From Psychrobacter sp. JCM 18902 (GTDB lineage: Bacteria > Pseudomonadota > Gammaproteobacteria > Pseudomonadales > Moraxellaceae), in NCBI RefSeq assembly GCF_904846615.1, contig NZ_CAJHBK010000001.1, positions 1,674,001-1,738,000 of the forward strand: DNA of 64,000 nucleotides. The letters are read 5' to 3'. Positions 36,658 through 46,609 of this stretch are shown piece by piece (position 1 is the stretch's first letter; each line of letters starts with the position of its first letter). Under the pieces are notes generated by a model. The model was not told where the DNA came from. It saw only the letters and a program-made list of their open reading frames with translations, and searched no databases. The translations under genes and the position numbers were made by a program.

Positions 36658-37313
36658 TTACACGCCTCCGCAACCTGAGTCGGATCTGGACTGACGTCAT
36701 TATTATTGGCTTCATTGAGCACCATCAAGCAAGGCGTAATACGGCTTTGCCAGTTGCTTTCATTGATCTCACCAATGATGTGCTGACGAATAATACCATT
36801 ACCATCGACTACGAAAGTCTCAGGAGCACCCGTCAAACCTAAGTCCAAAGCAAACTGACCAGATAAATCCTGAATAGACATCGAGAACGGATCGCCACCT
36901 CGGTTTAAGTAGCCTAGTGCATCGCCAATGTCATCTTTATAGTTGACCCCGACCAGATTGACACCGCGCTCCTCTAATTGCATAAGAAAAGGATGCTCAA
37001 TAATACAAGTTGGGCACCAAGAGCCCCAAATGTTCATCAAAAAAGGCTTATCAGGTAGATTCTCATTGGTCATGATACGACTGGTATCTGATAATAAAGG
37101 CAGCTCAAAAGCGGGCACTGGGCGCTCAAGTGCCGTATTGGTAACGATATCCGTCGGCTTACCCAAACGCAGATATAGCATGATGATTAAGCCAATGAAA
37201 ACGATCAGTGGAATCAAAAACCATAGCTTAAGTTGCTTTTTATTCATGGTTTTCGTGCCACCTACCTTATCTTGCTTTGCATTTTGCTCAGGGGATTGCT
37301 TTGATGTGCTCAT
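36654..37313 (-). CDS. ccmG: Thiol:disulfide interchange protein CcmG/DsbE
   Basis: A 219-aa membrane-tethered thioredoxin-fold protein. One N-terminal transmembrane helix (about 27-46) is followed by the periplasmic domain with active site NIWGSWCPTCIIEHP and cis-Pro in LTGAPETFVVDG. It keeps CcmH and apocytochromes reduced for haem attachment. An extra Lys/Gln-rich cytoplasmic stretch of about 25 residues precedes the helix. It lies directly after ccmF. Confidence 0.93.
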   Translation of the reverse strand: MSTSKQSPEQNAKQDKVGGTKTMNKKQLKLWFLIPLIVFIGLIIMLYLRLGKPTDIVTNTALERPVPAFELPLLSDTSRIMTNENLPDKPFLMNIWGSWCPTCIIEHPFLMQLEERGVNLVGVNYKDDIGDALGYLNRGGDPFSMSIQDLSGQFALDLGLTGAPETFVVDGNGIIRQHIIGEINESNWQSRITPCLMVLNEANNNDVSPDPTQVAEACK

Positions 37314-37314
37314 A

Positions 37315-39345
37315 TTAATTATCCCCTGTCTTTAATGCTGACGCATCCAAATCGGCGACGGTGGTAAAGCCTGCTTTATTCGCTGCAATTTGTGCAGGTG
37401 TCTTGGTTTTCTTAATACGATAGCGATGATCAAGAATACTCAATACTGCACCAAACGCCATAATCAGAGCGCCTAGCCATATCCAGCGGATAAGCGGTTT
37501 CACATAAATACGTACTGCCCATTCGTTGCTATCTTCGGCGATAGGTTCGCCCAGTGCCACGTAAACATCACGCATGAGGCTAGCATCAATCGCGGCTTCT
37601 GTGACTGGCATCATACTAATGATGTAATTACGTTTTTCAGGATACAAAGTAGTCACAGCATGGCCATCTTTGCTGATTTCAACCTCAGCTTGGGTGGCAT
37701 CAAAGTTACTGCCTTTGACTTCACTAAAGCCTTTAACGGTAAAGTCATAGCCTTGGACATGAACACTATCGTTTGGTCCAAGTGCGACATCACGTTCAAT
37801 ACTTAACGTACTGGTAAATGCGACGCCGATGACGGCAATAATGACACCAACATGAGCGGTCTGTTGACCCCAATAGCTCAGACGTAACTGGCGTAACCCT
37901 TTAACAAAATTGGGTGCGTTTTTGGTTTTGTCTTTGAAATCAACCACCATCCATAGCAGTACCCAAAAACTGACCGCCAAGGTAACGCCAATATTAAGCA
38001 TCGCAGACGGGCTCACAAAATACGTGATAACTGCTGCAAGCACTAAACTACTGGCTGCAATGACCATACCAGCGCCCAATAGCGGACGGCTGTCTTTTTT
38101 CCAGCGAATGTTCGAGCCCATACCCATTGCTACTAATATCAGCCACGTTAGCGGTACAAACAGCGCATTAAAGTAAGGAGGGCCGACAGACACCTGACCT
38201 AAATTAAAGGAGTCAGCAATGATAGGATACAGCGTGCCGAGTAATACGACCAAAGTCGAAATTAAAATAATAACGTTGTTAATGACTAAAAATGACTCGC
38301 GTGAGATCAGTTGATACTGACTTTCGACCGTTAAACGCCAACCACGTACCGCAAACATCAACAAGCCACCACCGATGATCACACCGAGAATGACTAGAAT
38401 GACCAGACCACGCGTTGGGTCAGCGGCAAACGAATGCACCGAGGTAATAACGCCAGAACGCACGAGAAAGGTGCCCAATAGACTGAGTGCAAAAGCAAAA
38501 ATCGCCAGCATAATCGTCCATGCTTTAAAAACACCACGTTTTTCTGTGACGGCAAGCGAATGTAGCAGCGCGGTACCAGCCAGCCATGGCATCAATGAAG
38601 CGTTCTCTACTGGATCCCAGAACCACCAACCACCCCAGCCAAGCTCGTAATAGGCCCACCATGAGCCAAGCGCAATACCAACGGTCAAAAAGCCCCAAGC
38701 CGCCAATGCCCACGGACGCGACCAGCGTGTCCACACTGCATCTAAACGACCTTCCCACAATGCCGCCATACAAAAGGCAAACGGCACGACCAAACCCACA
38801 TAGCCCATATACAGCATCGGTGGATGAATAATCAAACCGAAATCTTGTAGCACAGGATTTAGATCCGCACCATCAACAGGTAAGTTTGGCAATGTACGAT
38901 CAAATGGCGACGAGGTAAAAATCAGCATCGCTAGCATCATCATCTGTACGCCAGCCAAAATTACCAACACTCGCGCACGCATAGACAGTGGCAAACCACG
39001 GCTAAAGTAAGAGACCAGCGCACACCAAGTAGCCATGATGGTCATCCAAAGCAGCAATGAACCCTCATGACCACCCCAAGTTGCCGACAGCTTATAATAC
39101 CAAGGCAACAGCGTATTAGAATGCTGAGTGACATAGACGAGGCTGAAGTCATTGTAATAAAAGCCTGCCATCAGCGCGGCAAATGATGTGATCATGGCAG
39201 CAAATTGTGCCCACGCCAGACTTGGTGCCAAACGCTGCCACGCAACGTGGTCACGCATGATACCGACGGTTGGTAATACCACCTGCAAAATCGCCAATAT
39301 AAAGGCGGCTAGCAAGGCAAAATAACCCAATTCTGTGATTAACAT
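37315..39345 (-). CDS. ccmF: Cytochrome c haem lyase subunit CcmF
   Basis: A 676-aa polytopic inner-membrane protein, about 15 transmembrane helices, that with CcmH and CcmI attaches haem to apocytochrome c. The tryptophan-rich signature is WGGWWFWDPVENASLMPWLA (about 245-264). Length is normal. AAGG precedes ATG 39345. It is the first gene of a four-gene operon, 2 bp from ccmG. ccmABCDE, which usually lie directly upstream, are not here: the next gene upstream encodes a DUF445 protein. Confidence 0.95.
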   Translation of the reverse strand: MLITELGYFALLAAFILAILQVVLPTVGIMRDHVAWQRLAPSLAWAQFAAMITSFAALMAGFYYNDFSLVYVTQHSNTLLPWYYKLSATWGGHEGSLLLWMTIMATWCALVSYFSRGLPLSMRARVLVILAGVQMMMLAMLIFTSSPFDRTLPNLPVDGADLNPVLQDFGLIIHPPMLYMGYVGLVVPFAFCMAALWEGRLDAVWTRWSRPWALAAWGFLTVGIALGSWWAYYELGWGGWWFWDPVENASLMPWLAGTALLHSLAVTEKRGVFKAWTIMLAIFAFALSLLGTFLVRSGVITSVHSFAADPTRGLVILVILGVIIGGGLLMFAVRGWRLTVESQYQLISRESFLVINNVIILISTLVVLLGTLYPIIADSFNLGQVSVGPPYFNALFVPLTWLILVAMGMGSNIRWKKDSRPLLGAGMVIAASSLVLAAVITYFVSPSAMLNIGVTLAVSFWVLLWMVVDFKDKTKNAPNFVKGLRQLRLSYWGQQTAHVGVIIAVIGVAFTSTLSIERDVALGPNDSVHVQGYDFTVKGFSEVKGSNFDATQAEVEISKDGHAVTTLYPEKRNYIISMMPVTEAAIDASLMRDVYVALGEPIAEDSNEWAVRIYVKPLIRWIWLGALIMAFGAVLSILDHRYRIKKTKTPAQIAANKAGFTTVADLDASALKTGDN

Positions 39346-39582
39346 ACGGTCTAACCTTGTTTACCTTAATACGGTCATTGTTTATTTTAGGGATTGGTTT
39401 TTTAGGATATTCGAAAGTATCCAGTAATCGTTACTACGAGTATTTATTAGTGTTATTTATTATAAAAGCGCCGTTAGCCATTGCAGCTGAGGGCGCTTAC
39501 AGCAAGGTACATTAGCGTCAACTTGTCACGTTTCTGTATCCACTCTGTATGCGATGTGTATAAAGATATAAAAAATATGTCA

Positions 39583-40917
39583 TTACTGAATCGCAGGAAA
39601 AAACACTAAGACCAAATGCAACCAGCCTGCTAAAAACCCTGTCAAACCACCCAACACGATTAATGTCATCTCATCTTCACGAAAAGCGGGACGTAATAAG
39701 TTCTGAAACTCATTTGGCGTCAGCGCGCGAATACGGTCACGAAACAGCCCAAATATTTTACTGGCACGGCTTTCATTGAGCTCAGGATCTCGCAATGGCA
39801 CCATTGTCGCAACAATCGACTTATCAATGATGGTATTTTTTAGCTGTCCATATTCGCGGCGACCCAAGCCTAGGCGTAGTGTCGTACTAATCACTGGCGA
39901 CTCTAGCACTTTATATAAATGCGACTTCATCAACTCACGCGTTTGCGCAGCACGGTCACCATACATCATCTCATTCATGATGTTCTCAAGCGTCACCAAA
40001 TCTTTTACCACAATCTCAGCAAAAACCTCAGAAACTTCCTCTTGGCGTTTCATAAAACCGCCTTGCAAACGATACTGGGCGATATGTGGTAATTGCGGTC
40101 TAATAAATGGAAAGCGACTCTGGACAGCAAAAAACTTCACATAAGGAATAAATCGCGGCTCTACAGGATTAAACACCATCCAAATAGCAATCCAATTGGT
40201 AAGAAAACCCCAAATCGCGGCAAAAAACGGCACTGTCCAATGCTGCGGCACCACCAAAAATATAAACATTTGGATAATACCGAAGACCAAACCAATCAAA
40301 GCACTGATATGCCAAATAAAATCGATCTCTTTTTGACCAACCTTCAAAAACATATTGACCATTAAACGACGATCACTTTCCATCGTGTTAACAATCATTT
40401 TGCGCATATCAACCAAGTCTTCGACGTTATGGGTCAAGTCAGTCACCAAAGACTGCATGATATTAGGCAGCTCTTGATGCGCTTGAGCGTAGACACGGCG
40501 CTTCAACGCATAAGGCAGATTACCCCACAGCGCTGGCGAATGGTCCAACATGATTTCATCAATCAATGCTTCAAGGTTTTTGTCCACGGTATCCGTGATA
40601 AATACCGCCATCTGCTCAGGCTCCATCGCCTGAAAAAACTCATCAAGCGAGCCAAGCTTTGACAGCGTTTGATCCACGATAACGCCTGATATCTTGCCAG
40701 CCTTTCGTGGGACGATACCTTGCCAGCCAATACCCGGCAACCCAAAAAACGGGAAGTTTGGAATACGAATACCCCGAAACTTAATCGGATAGAACAGCAT
40801 TTTAAGCGCCATCCACACGTGTATCCATGTGACAAATGCGGTCACAGGCGGAATAGTCAGCATGGCAAAAAACTCTGGGTGTTCAGCTATTGTCTGCCAC
40901 AATGAAGTTGCATCCAT
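39583..40917 (-). CDS. DUF445 family membrane protein
   Basis: A 444-aa protein with a transmembrane helix near the N-terminus (about 15-40), a long cytoplasmic helical region (about 70-200), two further transmembrane helices (about 205-250, LIGLVFGIIQMFIFLVV and FFAAIWGFLTNWIAIWMVF), then another helical region and a C-terminal helix (LIVLGGLTGFLAGWLHLVLVFF). This matches the DUF445/YjiN-type architecture. No catalytic motif is visible and the function is unknown. It precedes the ccm operon on the same strand with a 237-bp gap. Confidence 0.75.
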   Translation of the reverse strand: MDATSLWQTIAEHPEFFAMLTIPPVTAFVTWIHVWMALKMLFYPIKFRGIRIPNFPFFGLPGIGWQGIVPRKAGKISGVIVDQTLSKLGSLDEFFQAMEPEQMAVFITDTVDKNLEALIDEIMLDHSPALWGNLPYALKRRVYAQAHQELPNIMQSLVTDLTHNVEDLVDMRKMIVNTMESDRRLMVNMFLKVGQKEIDFIWHISALIGLVFGIIQMFIFLVVPQHWTVPFFAAIWGFLTNWIAIWMVFNPVEPRFIPYVKFFAVQSRFPFIRPQLPHIAQYRLQGGFMKRQEEVSEVFAEIVVKDLVTLENIMNEMMYGDRAAQTRELMKSHLYKVLESPVISTTLRLGLGRREYGQLKNTIIDKSIVATMVPLRDPELNESRASKIFGLFRDRIRALTPNEFQNLLRPAFREDEMTLIVLGGLTGFLAGWLHLVLVFFPAIQ

Positions 40918-41395
40918 GACTTATCTTGCCCCTGACAGGTTAATTGTCGCCGCTAATTAAAAAGGATTAGCAAATTAGAACGCTTAACAAAAAGCCGCTC
41001 TGCCCATGATAATTATTATCAAATAAATCGCCTGATTTTAGCATACTTGCCATTCATTAGCACACGTCGAGCCTAGGTAAGTTGTGACTAGGGATGACAC
41101 GTTTTACTATTACTTTCGATAGTAACAATATTAATATCATCTACAGGCGCTTTAGATAATAACGACCACAAAATAAATGGCGGTGTACTGCGGCGGCTCA
41201 TTTGTTCTGTTATAATTTGTGATTGTATGACCACACATCGCTGTATATAGATTTAGGGATTATTATTTCAACTCATCTCAGTCCATGTAATTGAAATTCT
41301 TATTATTATCCTTTATGCTCGCCGCACTTTGGTGAACGACCCTGCCCTTTTCCTCTCTTTTATTGACTCACTGACCGTTTGGGCTCTTACTTTCT
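40918..41395. other. Divergent spacer between the DUF445 gene and mrdA
   Basis: A 478-bp region that must hold promoters for both genes. One promoter-like site for mrdA is listed separately. I saw no RNA gene, repeat or reading frame in the rest. Confidence 0.5.
41208..41216 (+). promoter_or_regulatory. Extended -10 promoter upstream of mrdA
   Basis: TGTTATAAT (TGn plus a perfect TATAAT at 41211-41216). No good -35 is visible, as expected for extended -10 promoters. The leader to the mrdA start would be about 170 nt. Confidence 0.45.
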
Positions 41396-43381
41396 ATGAA
41401 TAAACCGCTAACCCCCAATACTGAACAGGTCAATCGTGTTTTCACCAGTCGTATTATTATCCTTGGAATTCTGATATTCATTGGATTAAGTGGCTTGATC
41501 GTGCGTTATGGTTACCTGCAAGTCTATGCGCACGATAAGTATACGACGCAAGCAGACAATAACCGTATTAAGCTGATCTCTGCACCGCCCAGCCGCGGCT
41601 ATATTTATGATCGCAATGGGATCATATTGGCAGACAACCAGCCCGTATTTACGGCCATGTTAAGCCCTGATGAAGTCGAAAATCCAGAGCGTACGCTAAA
41701 TTTGCTTGCGCCTATTTTTGAGCTAACAGATGAGAATATTACCGATATTTTAGCGCGACTGAGTAAAAGCAAAAACGATCCTGTGACCATTAAAATTGAC
41801 TTAACCGATGCCCAATTGGCGCAGTTTAGTGAGCGTAAACCCTTTTTTCGCGGTGTAACCATTCAAAGCAAGCTGACACGTTCATACCCTTATGACGAGC
41901 TATTTGCACACGTCATCGGCTATGTTGGGCGTATCAATGATAAAGAAACCAAACGCATTGACAAAGATCGCTACGCTGGCACTGACCTTATCGGTAAAAT
42001 CGGTATCGAAGATTATTACGAAGATATATTGCTAGGGCAACCGGGTTATCAGTCGGTAGAAACTGATGCTCTTGGCAATATTTTGCGTCAATTAGACACT
42101 AAACCACCCGTAGCTGGTAATGACATTACGCTGAGCTTAGATTATGGCTTACAGCAAGTCGCCCAGCAGCAGCTAGACGGTCGTCGCGGCGCTATCGTGG
42201 CAATCGATCCAAAAAATGGTGATGTATTGGCGTTTGTCAGTAATCCAAGCTATGACCCCAACCCTTTTATCTCAGGCATCTCCTTTAAGGATTATGGCAA
42301 TCTGCGTGAAGATTTGGATCAGCCGCTCTATAATCGTGCGCTACAAGGGACATACCCACCCGGCTCTACGATTAAACCTTTTGAAGGCTTAGGCGGCATT
42401 CATTATGGGCTGCGCAATTGGGAAACCACTATCTATGATCCCGGTTACTTTAGCTTACCAGGAGACTCACATCGATTCCGTGACTGGAAGCGTGGTGGTC
42501 ACGGTACGGTAGATCTTAAAAAATCTATCGTGATGTCAGTGGATACCTATTATTATAAATTGGCTTATGAGATGGGCATCCAGCGCCTACACGATTGGAT
42601 GGCACGTTTTGGATTTGGTGAACCAACAGGTATTGATTTGCCCAATGAAAAATCAGGAATTATGCCGTCACCAAAATGGAAAAAAGACACCTATGATAAA
42701 GGCTGGTTGCCGGGCGAAACCATCTCAGTCAGTATCGGGCAGGGTTATTTCTTAGCCACACCATTACAGATTGCAAATGCAACCGCCATGACAGCGAACA
42801 AAGGCTATCACATTACTCCGCATCTACTAAAAAGTAGCGATGGTGCAGCACAAGTTAACGTAATCACCAAACCTGATGGTAAAATCGAATATAACGGCAA
42901 ACCGTCTGACTGGCTACGTATGCACGATGCGATGGAAGAAACCGTCAAGGCAGGTACCGGACGTGGGATTTATACGCCGCGCTATCGTATTGCGGGTAAA
43001 ACGGGTACTGCGCAAGTCAAGTCCATTGCGCAAGGCAAACGCTATGATAAATCTGCCATAGACAAACGCCATTGGGATCACGCGTGGTTCAATGGTTTTG
43101 CACCCGTAGAAAATCCTGAGATTGCGCTTGCAGTACTGGTCGAAAATGGTGGCGGTGGTAGCGTGGTAGCTGCACCTATCGGTCGCGCACTATTTGACTA
43201 CTGGATATTACAGCGCAAAAACGACCCTATCTTGCCACCAACGGCTGATCAATTAAAAGTCATCAAACGCCAAAAAGCTTTTGAAAAATTGATGCGTAAT
43301 GCTCAGCGTGAAAAAGAAGAAAAAGCGCTAGAAGAAAAGGCAGAGGTGGAAGCAGCCACAGCCGCCACGACCTCTGAGTAA
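41396..43381 (+). CDS. mrdA: Penicillin-binding protein 2 (elongasome transpeptidase)
   Basis: A 661-aa class B PBP that crosslinks side-wall peptidoglycan with RodA and MreB. It has one N-terminal transmembrane helix (about 20-43), a dimerisation domain (about 60-240) and a transpeptidase domain with the catalytic Ser in GTYPPGSTIKP, SVD in MSVDTYYYKL, and KTG in AGKTGTAQVKS. The tail (about 615-661) is Lys/Glu/Ala-rich. It leads a two-gene unit with rsmD, 36 bp downstream. rodA is not in the window. Confidence 0.95.
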   Translation: MNKPLTPNTEQVNRVFTSRIIILGILIFIGLSGLIVRYGYLQVYAHDKYTTQADNNRIKLISAPPSRGYIYDRNGIILADNQPVFTAMLSPDEVENPERTLNLLAPIFELTDENITDILARLSKSKNDPVTIKIDLTDAQLAQFSERKPFFRGVTIQSKLTRSYPYDELFAHVIGYVGRINDKETKRIDKDRYAGTDLIGKIGIEDYYEDILLGQPGYQSVETDALGNILRQLDTKPPVAGNDITLSLDYGLQQVAQQQLDGRRGAIVAIDPKNGDVLAFVSNPSYDPNPFISGISFKDYGNLREDLDQPLYNRALQGTYPPGSTIKPFEGLGGIHYGLRNWETTIYDPGYFSLPGDSHRFRDWKRGGHGTVDLKKSIVMSVDTYYYKLAYEMGIQRLHDWMARFGFGEPTGIDLPNEKSGIMPSPKWKKDTYDKGWLPGETISVSIGQGYFLATPLQIANATAMTANKGYHITPHLLKSSDGAAQVNVITKPDGKIEYNGKPSDWLRMHDAMEETVKAGTGRGIYTPRYRIAGKTGTAQVKSIAQGKRYDKSAIDKRHWDHAWFNGFAPVENPEIALAVLVENGGGGSVVAAPIGRALFDYWILQRKNDPILPPTADQLKVIKRQKAFEKLMRNAQREKEEKALEEKAEVEAATAATTSE

Positions 43382-43417
43382 AAATACGCTAAACGAGATA
43401 CGGTACATATAAATATT

Positions 43418-44104
43418 ATGAAAAAATCTATAAGCAGCCGCGAGCATAGGAACAATCATAAAAGCAAAAATATAGCTGCGGGCGACGTGCGGATCATTGG
43501 TGGTCAGTTTAAACGCCGTGTTGTACGTTTTATTGACGCAGAGGGTCTACGTCCGACCCCAGATCGCTTGCGAGAGACACTGTTTAGCTGGTTACTTCCT
43601 GATATTCATGGCGCTTATGTGCTTGATAGCTGTGCTGGTAGCGGTGTCTTAGGTTTTGAAGCACTGTCTCGTGGTGCCGCGCACGCCACCTTTATCGAAA
43701 TAAATCCTGCGCAAAGTAATATGCTGCGTCAAAGTGCTGAACAGTTGCATCTGAGCACTGATACCCATCAAATTATCCAAGGCACTGCAGAAAGAGTATT
43801 GATGCAAGAGCAGATTGTTCCGCGCCCTTTCAATATTGTATTCATCGATCCACCGTATGCTCAAGATCTGTGGCAACCTATTTTAATGGCATTGATTACC
43901 CAGTCGTTAATTGATAGTGAAACCCTGATTTATCTAGAAGCGGATAAAGATTTAGAGAGCCAATTAAAGCAAATGGAAGAGACGCTTAATAAAAATCCAG
44001 ATATCCAATCAGGTACTATTCAGCAAATAATCCGCTTTGAATGTGTGAAACAGACTAAGGTTGGACAAGTTGTTGCTGGACTTTATCGTTTATCATCGTC
44101 ATAA
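43418..44104 (+). CDS. rsmD: 16S rRNA m2G966 methyltransferase RsmD
   Basis: A 228-aa SAM-dependent methyltransferase modifying guanine 966 of 16S rRNA. SAM motif I is VLDSCAGSGVLGFEALSRGA; the catalytic motif IV is FIDPPY. RPTPDRLRETLFSWL is a family hallmark. A basic N-terminal stretch of about 25 residues (KKSISSREHRNNHKSKN) is somewhat longer than in E. coli. Transcribed behind mrdA. Confidence 0.94.
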   Translation: MKKSISSREHRNNHKSKNIAAGDVRIIGGQFKRRVVRFIDAEGLRPTPDRLRETLFSWLLPDIHGAYVLDSCAGSGVLGFEALSRGAAHATFIEINPAQSNMLRQSAEQLHLSTDTHQIIQGTAERVLMQEQIVPRPFNIVFIDPPYAQDLWQPILMALITQSLIDSETLIYLEADKDLESQLKQMEETLNKNPDIQSGTIQQIIRFECVKQTKVGQVVAGLYRLSSS

Positions 44105-44215
44105 TTGTCGGGTTAATGCCTGCCATTAACAAATTTTACAAATGTTTAGAACCGCTAAAAACTGGCCAACGCTGCAGTTTAATGTATATAAGGCGAAAAT
44201 AAACCCCAATGCAGC

Positions 44216-44244
44216 TTGCAAGCGTAGGCACTACTGCTTATAAT
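44216..44244 (+). promoter_or_regulatory. Sigma-70 promoter of rplM-rpsI
   Basis: TTGCAA (44216-44221), a 17-bp spacer, then a perfect TATAAT (44239-44244), predicting a start near 44251 and a ~64-nt leader. This is one of the best-matching promoters in the window, fitting strong ribosomal protein expression. Confidence 0.85.
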
Positions 44245-44314
44245 GTGCAGTCTGTTTTTTGAGAGCCCCGTTCCCAGCTAAACTCTCAACGAATTCTAAT
44301 TTTAAGGTTTTATC

Positions 44315-44743
44315 ATGAAAACACTTAGTGCAAAACCAGCTGAAGTGACCCATGACTGGTATGTCGTAGATGCTGACGGCAAAACCCTTGGTCGCTTAGC
44401 CACTCAAATCGCTAGTCGCTTACGTGGCAAGCATAAGCCTTCTTTTACGCCGCACGTTGACACTGGTGACTTCATTGTTGTCATCAATGCTGATAAAATC
44501 ACGGTAACGGGTAAAAAAGCGCAAGATAAAAAATACTATCGTCACAGTGGCTACCCAGGTGGTATCAAGGAAACCAACTTCAGTAAGTTGCTTGCACATA
44601 AGCCTGAAGATGTTCTACACAAAGCAGTTAAGGGTATGCTTCCAAAGGGCCCTCTTGGCTATGCGATGATCAAGAAGCTGAAGCTATATGCGGGTACTGA
44701 ACATCCACATACTGCACAGCAACCTAAAGAACTAGACATCTAA
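44315..44743 (+). CDS. rplM: 50S ribosomal protein L13
   Basis: A 142-aa L13. Seen: [44 protein letters not shown], and [19 protein letters not shown]. It assembles early on 23S rRNA. It forms the conserved rplM-rpsI pair, with rpsI 10 bp downstream. Confidence 0.98.
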   Translation: MKTLSAKPAEVTHDWYVVDADGKTLGRLATQIASRLRGKHKPSFTPHVDTGDFIVVINADKITVTGKKAQDKKYYRHSGYPGGIKETNFSKLLAHKPEDVLHKAVKGMLPKGPLGYAMIKKLKLYAGTEHPHTAQQPKELDI

Positions 44744-44753
44744 GGATATACTT

Positions 44754-45140
44754 ATGGAACGCAATTACGGAACTGGTCGCCGCAAGACGTCTACTGCTCG
44801 TGTCTTTTTAGCTAAAGGTACTGGTAGCATCGTTGTTAACGGTAAGCCACTTGATGAGTATTTTAGCCGTGAAACTTCACGTATGGTTGTTCGTCAGCCT
44901 CTAGAATTACTTGACTCACCTACTACTTATGACCTTTACATCACTGTAAAAGGTGGCGGTATTAGTGGTCAAGCTGGCGCAATCCGTCACGGCATCACGC
45001 GTGCATTGATTGAGCTAAACGAAGCCAACAAACCTGCACTAAAAGCAGCTGGCTTTGTTACTCGTGACTCACGTCAAGTTGAACGTAAGAAATTGGGTCT
45101 ACGTAAAGCACGTAAACGTCCACAATTCTCGAAACGTTAA
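44754..45140 (+). CDS. rpsI: 30S ribosomal protein S9
   Basis: A 128-aa S9 whose C-terminal RRPQFSKR-type tail (here KRPQFSKR) reaches the P-site tRNA anticodon stem. [15 protein letters not shown] and [19 protein letters not shown] are diagnostic. It is co-transcribed with rplM and followed by a strong terminator. Confidence 0.98.
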   Translation: MERNYGTGRRKTSTARVFLAKGTGSIVVNGKPLDEYFSRETSRMVVRQPLELLDSPTTYDLYITVKGGGISGQAGAIRHGITRALIELNEANKPALKAAGFVTRDSRQVERKKLGLRKARKRPQFSKR

Positions 45141-45225
45141 TCAAAGCTATCTCTTATCTTTTTGCGGCTGTTGTCTTTATCTCAGAGCGACAGTCACAAT
45201 ATTAAAGAAAAGAGTAGATTTGCAA

Positions 45226-45263
45226 AACCTTATAAGCTGTCCGCAGCTTATAAGGTTTTTTTA
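45226..45263 (+). terminator. Intrinsic terminator of rplM-rpsI
   Basis: A perfect 14-bp stem AACCTTATAAGCTG / CAGCTTATAAGGTT around a TCCG loop, followed by a T-run. Confidence 0.95.
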
Positions 45264-45371
45264 TGGCTGATGACTTTTGCATTTACTCGTGATTTTGTGC
45301 GTAACTCACCTTGCAAAGCAATGCTGACTACCCCATCATGATGATAACTTTTCATTCTTAGTAACAATTTT

Positions 45372-46463
45372 ATGAAAGCGCCTGAACAATACGATCCCAG
45401 CAAACCATCTACCAAAATCAGCCTGCCACCATCAAGTACGCAGCAGCCTGCTAAGTCCCCAGCGATACCTGCTGGCATGCCAACGATTACCCAAAATCAT
45501 AAGCGCACAGCACCCATAGAAAAAAAGCCTTTTCAATGGCAGTTTTTGTTGCCTAAATATTGGGGCATTTGGCTATTGGCAGCAATGATCTTACCCATTA
45601 TATATTTGCCGCTACGTTGGCAGTTTTGGCTGGGACGTCAGCTGGGCATATTTATCTATAAAGTAGCAGGCTCACGTCGGCGTGATACGCTTATCAACTT
45701 GAAACTGGCGTTTCCAGAAAAGCCAGACGTCGAGCGCGAATTGATGGCAAAACAAGTCTTTGTCAATCAGGGCATTGGTGTGTTTGAAACCTTATGTGCT
45801 TGGTATCGTCCAAATGTTTTTACTCGTACCGTTTCAATTTCGGGATTACAGCACGTTGTCAATGCACAGAATGAGGGTCGTCCTGTCATTTTACTGGGCG
45901 CTCATTATACGATGCTTGATCTGGGCGGCATGCTCTGTACGCAGTTTTTTCCGATGGATGGGATGTATCGACCGCAGAATAACGCGCTACTTGATTGGTT
46001 TGTTTATAATGGTCGTGCCAGTATTCTTAGCAAGCAGATAGCCAGTCGTGACATGCGCAGTTTTGTTGAATCAATTAAAGCCGGTCACGTGATTTGGTAC
46101 TCACCTGACCAAGATTATGGTCTAAAACAAGGCGTCATGGCACCATTTTTTGGTGTGCCAGCAGCGACTATTACAGCATCACGGCGCATGGCAAAATTGG
46201 GCGACAAGACACATTCACCCGCATTAATGGCGCTGCATACTTACCGGCAGACACCAGACAGTTTACCCAAAGGCAAACGCCCGCACTATCATCTAACGAT
46301 TACCCCAGAAATTCAAAACTATCCAAGTAACGATGAGTTGGCTGATGCGACGCGAGTCAATGAGTTGCTAGAGGGGTTGATTCGTATTGATCCCACTCAG
46401 TGGATGTGGTTCCATCGTCGTTTCAAAAATGGTCCTGATGGTCGTACTGATATCTATAAGTAA
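45372..46463 (+). CDS. LpxL/HtrB-family lipid A acyltransferase
   Basis: A 363-aa lysophospholipid/lipid A acyltransferase (LPLAT). It has one transmembrane helix (about 60-85), the catalytic HxxxxD motif HYTMLD in LLGAHYTMLDLGG (about 180), the YRPQNN segment and WYSPDQDYG. It probably adds a secondary acyl chain to Kdo2-lipid IVA. Its first ~50 residues form a Pro/Ser/Lys-rich cytoplasmic extension (SKPSTKISLPPSSTQQ) absent from E. coli LpxL (306 aa). Whether it is LpxL or LpxM type cannot be decided from sequence alone. Confidence 0.85.
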   Translation: MKAPEQYDPSKPSTKISLPPSSTQQPAKSPAIPAGMPTITQNHKRTAPIEKKPFQWQFLLPKYWGIWLLAAMILPIIYLPLRWQFWLGRQLGIFIYKVAGSRRRDTLINLKLAFPEKPDVERELMAKQVFVNQGIGVFETLCAWYRPNVFTRTVSISGLQHVVNAQNEGRPVILLGAHYTMLDLGGMLCTQFFPMDGMYRPQNNALLDWFVYNGRASILSKQIASRDMRSFVESIKAGHVIWYSPDQDYGLKQGVMAPFFGVPAATITASRRMAKLGDKTHSPALMALHTYRQTPDSLPKGKRPHYHLTITPEIQNYPSNDELADATRVNELLEGLIRIDPTQWMWFHRRFKNGPDGRTDIYK

Positions 46464-46609
46464 GCGTGTATTGCTACGAAAAATGGCCAGAAAATTTGCT
46501 ATACTTTGCAGCTTATATTACCTACATATAAATAACAATTAATTTATAATAAATTGAAAAACAAAACTTTTATAAATAAAACCTTGATGAACCAAATAAT
46601 GGATTTACC

